Positions 21,358 to 21,930 of a DNA stretch of 21,930 nucleotides are shown here, one piece after another. Each line of letters starts with the position of its first letter. Position 1 is the stretch's first letter. Under the pieces are notes generated by a model that saw only the letters and a program-made list of their open reading frames with translations, searched no databases and was not told the origin of the DNA. The stretch spans positions 1 through 21,930 of the forward strand of contig CAUDCB010000013.1 of the NCBI GenBank assembly GCA_958447915.1, read 5' to 3'. The position numbers were made by a program, and so were the translations under genes. Source of the DNA: an uncultured Collinsella sp. GTDB lineage: Bacteria > Actinomycetota > Coriobacteriia > Coriobacteriales > Coriobacteriaceae.

Positions 21358-21930
21358 ATGGCAGATTCCACCACCGATTACAACAATCTAGATCCCTTGG
21401 GTGACGAGACGGCGGTTGTCGATGAGGTCGAGGCCGCTGTCTCGGGCGCTCGCAAGAAGCCGCGCGCTGTCGATATGGTCCCCGAGGAGCCCGACGCGAT
21501 GGCGCCGGACGAGGAATACCAGCTCACGCCGGCAGGTCGTCGTGAGCGCATTGGGCAGATCGTTCGCCTGATCAAAAAGTACCGCGTGTGGGATAACCTC
21601 ACGCCGGTTCGCCTGCGCCGCCTGCTCGAAGAGCTCGGCCCCATGTTCGTCAAGATGGGGCAGATTCTGGCCAACCGCTCCGAGATTTTGCCGCAGCGGT
21701 TTTGCGACGAGCTGCGTCGCCTGCGCTCCGACGTAGAGCCGGTGCCGTATGAGGTAGTGCTCCGCTGTCTGGAAGAGGAATACGGCCAGCGCCTGGGGCA
21801 GATGTTCGACGCGATCGACCCCAACCCGCTCGGAAGCGCATCGCTCGCGCAGGTGCACCGCGCCCGTCTGGTGACAGGCGAGGACGTGGCCGTTAAGGTG
21901 CAGCGCCCCGGTGCGCAGCAGGTCATGGCG
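21358..21930 (+). CDS. AarF/UbiB/ABC1 atypical kinase, 5' part (3' end outside window)
   Basis: The start is the ATG at 21358, eight bases after the previous stop; no strong ribosome binding site, so translational coupling is likely. 191 codons are present and open to the window end. After an acidic, non-conserved leader of about 60 residues comes the family's KxGQ region, LGPMFVKMGQILANRSEILP (about 97-116), then CDELRRLRSDVEPVP. The Ala-rich nucleotide loop GSASLAQVHRA (about 160-170) and the ATP-site Lys in VAVKVQRPG (about 178-186) follow. These proteins are linked to quinone or lipid metabolism in other bacteria; the role in this anaerobe is uncertain. The C-terminal kinase lobe lies outside the window. 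Confidence 0.92.
   Translation, partial: MADSTTDYNNLDPLGDETAVVDEVEAAVSGARKKPRAVDMVPEEPDAMAPDEEYQLTPAGRRERIGQIVRLIKKYRVWDNLTPVRLRRLLEELGPMFVKMGQILANRSEILPQRFCDELRRLRSDVEPVPYEVVLRCLEEEYGQRLGQMFDAIDPNPLGSASLAQVHRARLVTGEDVAVKVQRPGAQQVMA

Overview
The window looks like a chromosomal segment from a GC-rich anaerobic gut actinobacterium of the class Coriobacteriia, most like Collinsella. This is inferred from several traits together: strongly GC-biased codons; a formate-to-methylene-THF gene set (fhs, fchA, folD); small proteins with an N-terminal zinc ribbon and one membrane span; a cell-wall protein with an LADTG sorting motif; and an Mn-type CDF exporter. No rRNA, tRNA, CRISPR array, transposase or integrase was found.

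Layout. 1-1411: 3' part of fhs and its terminator. 1500-3614: a zinc-ribbon membrane protein gene interrupted by an in-frame TAG. 3615-3904: a terminator and a 140-bp element with 20-bp perfect inverted ends. 3905-5241: a divergent pair, a 78-aa Cys-cluster protein (-) and a 320-aa single-span membrane protein (+). 5350-6531: CDF metal exporter (-). 6792-8129: double zinc-ribbon protein (+). 8246-11725: an accessory-looking stretch of small genes. It holds a 123-aa protein whose SHOCT tail lies in the +1 frame, two inverted copies of what looks like a structured RNA, small ORFs, an ADP-ribosylglycohydrolase, a HicAB toxin-antitoxin pair and a PH-like protein. 11820-14306: a large Tat-exported, wall-anchored PI-PLC-like enzyme (-). 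14611-16028: two paralogous lipoproteins (-). 16370-17221: a second zinc-ribbon membrane protein (+). 17406-18895: fchA-folD. 18944-19174: an AT-rich 231-bp element with 30-bp inverted ends. 19262-20785: C69-family dipeptidase. 20933-21930: a phasin-like protein followed by the start of an AarF/UbiB-type kinase.

How the genes work together. Fhs makes 10-formyl-THF, FchA converts it to methenyl-THF and FolD reduces that to methylene-THF. This FolD lacks two residues needed for its own cyclohydrolase activity, which explains the adjacent dedicated cyclohydrolase. The two zinc-ribbon/TM genes, about 15 kb apart, share the palindrome TGTTGCGCAACA upstream and may be co-regulated. PI-PLC, the lipoproteins and the zinc-ribbon proteins form an envelope-directed block. 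The minus-strand hicA-hicB-arh-small ORF array is a candidate defence or stress module.
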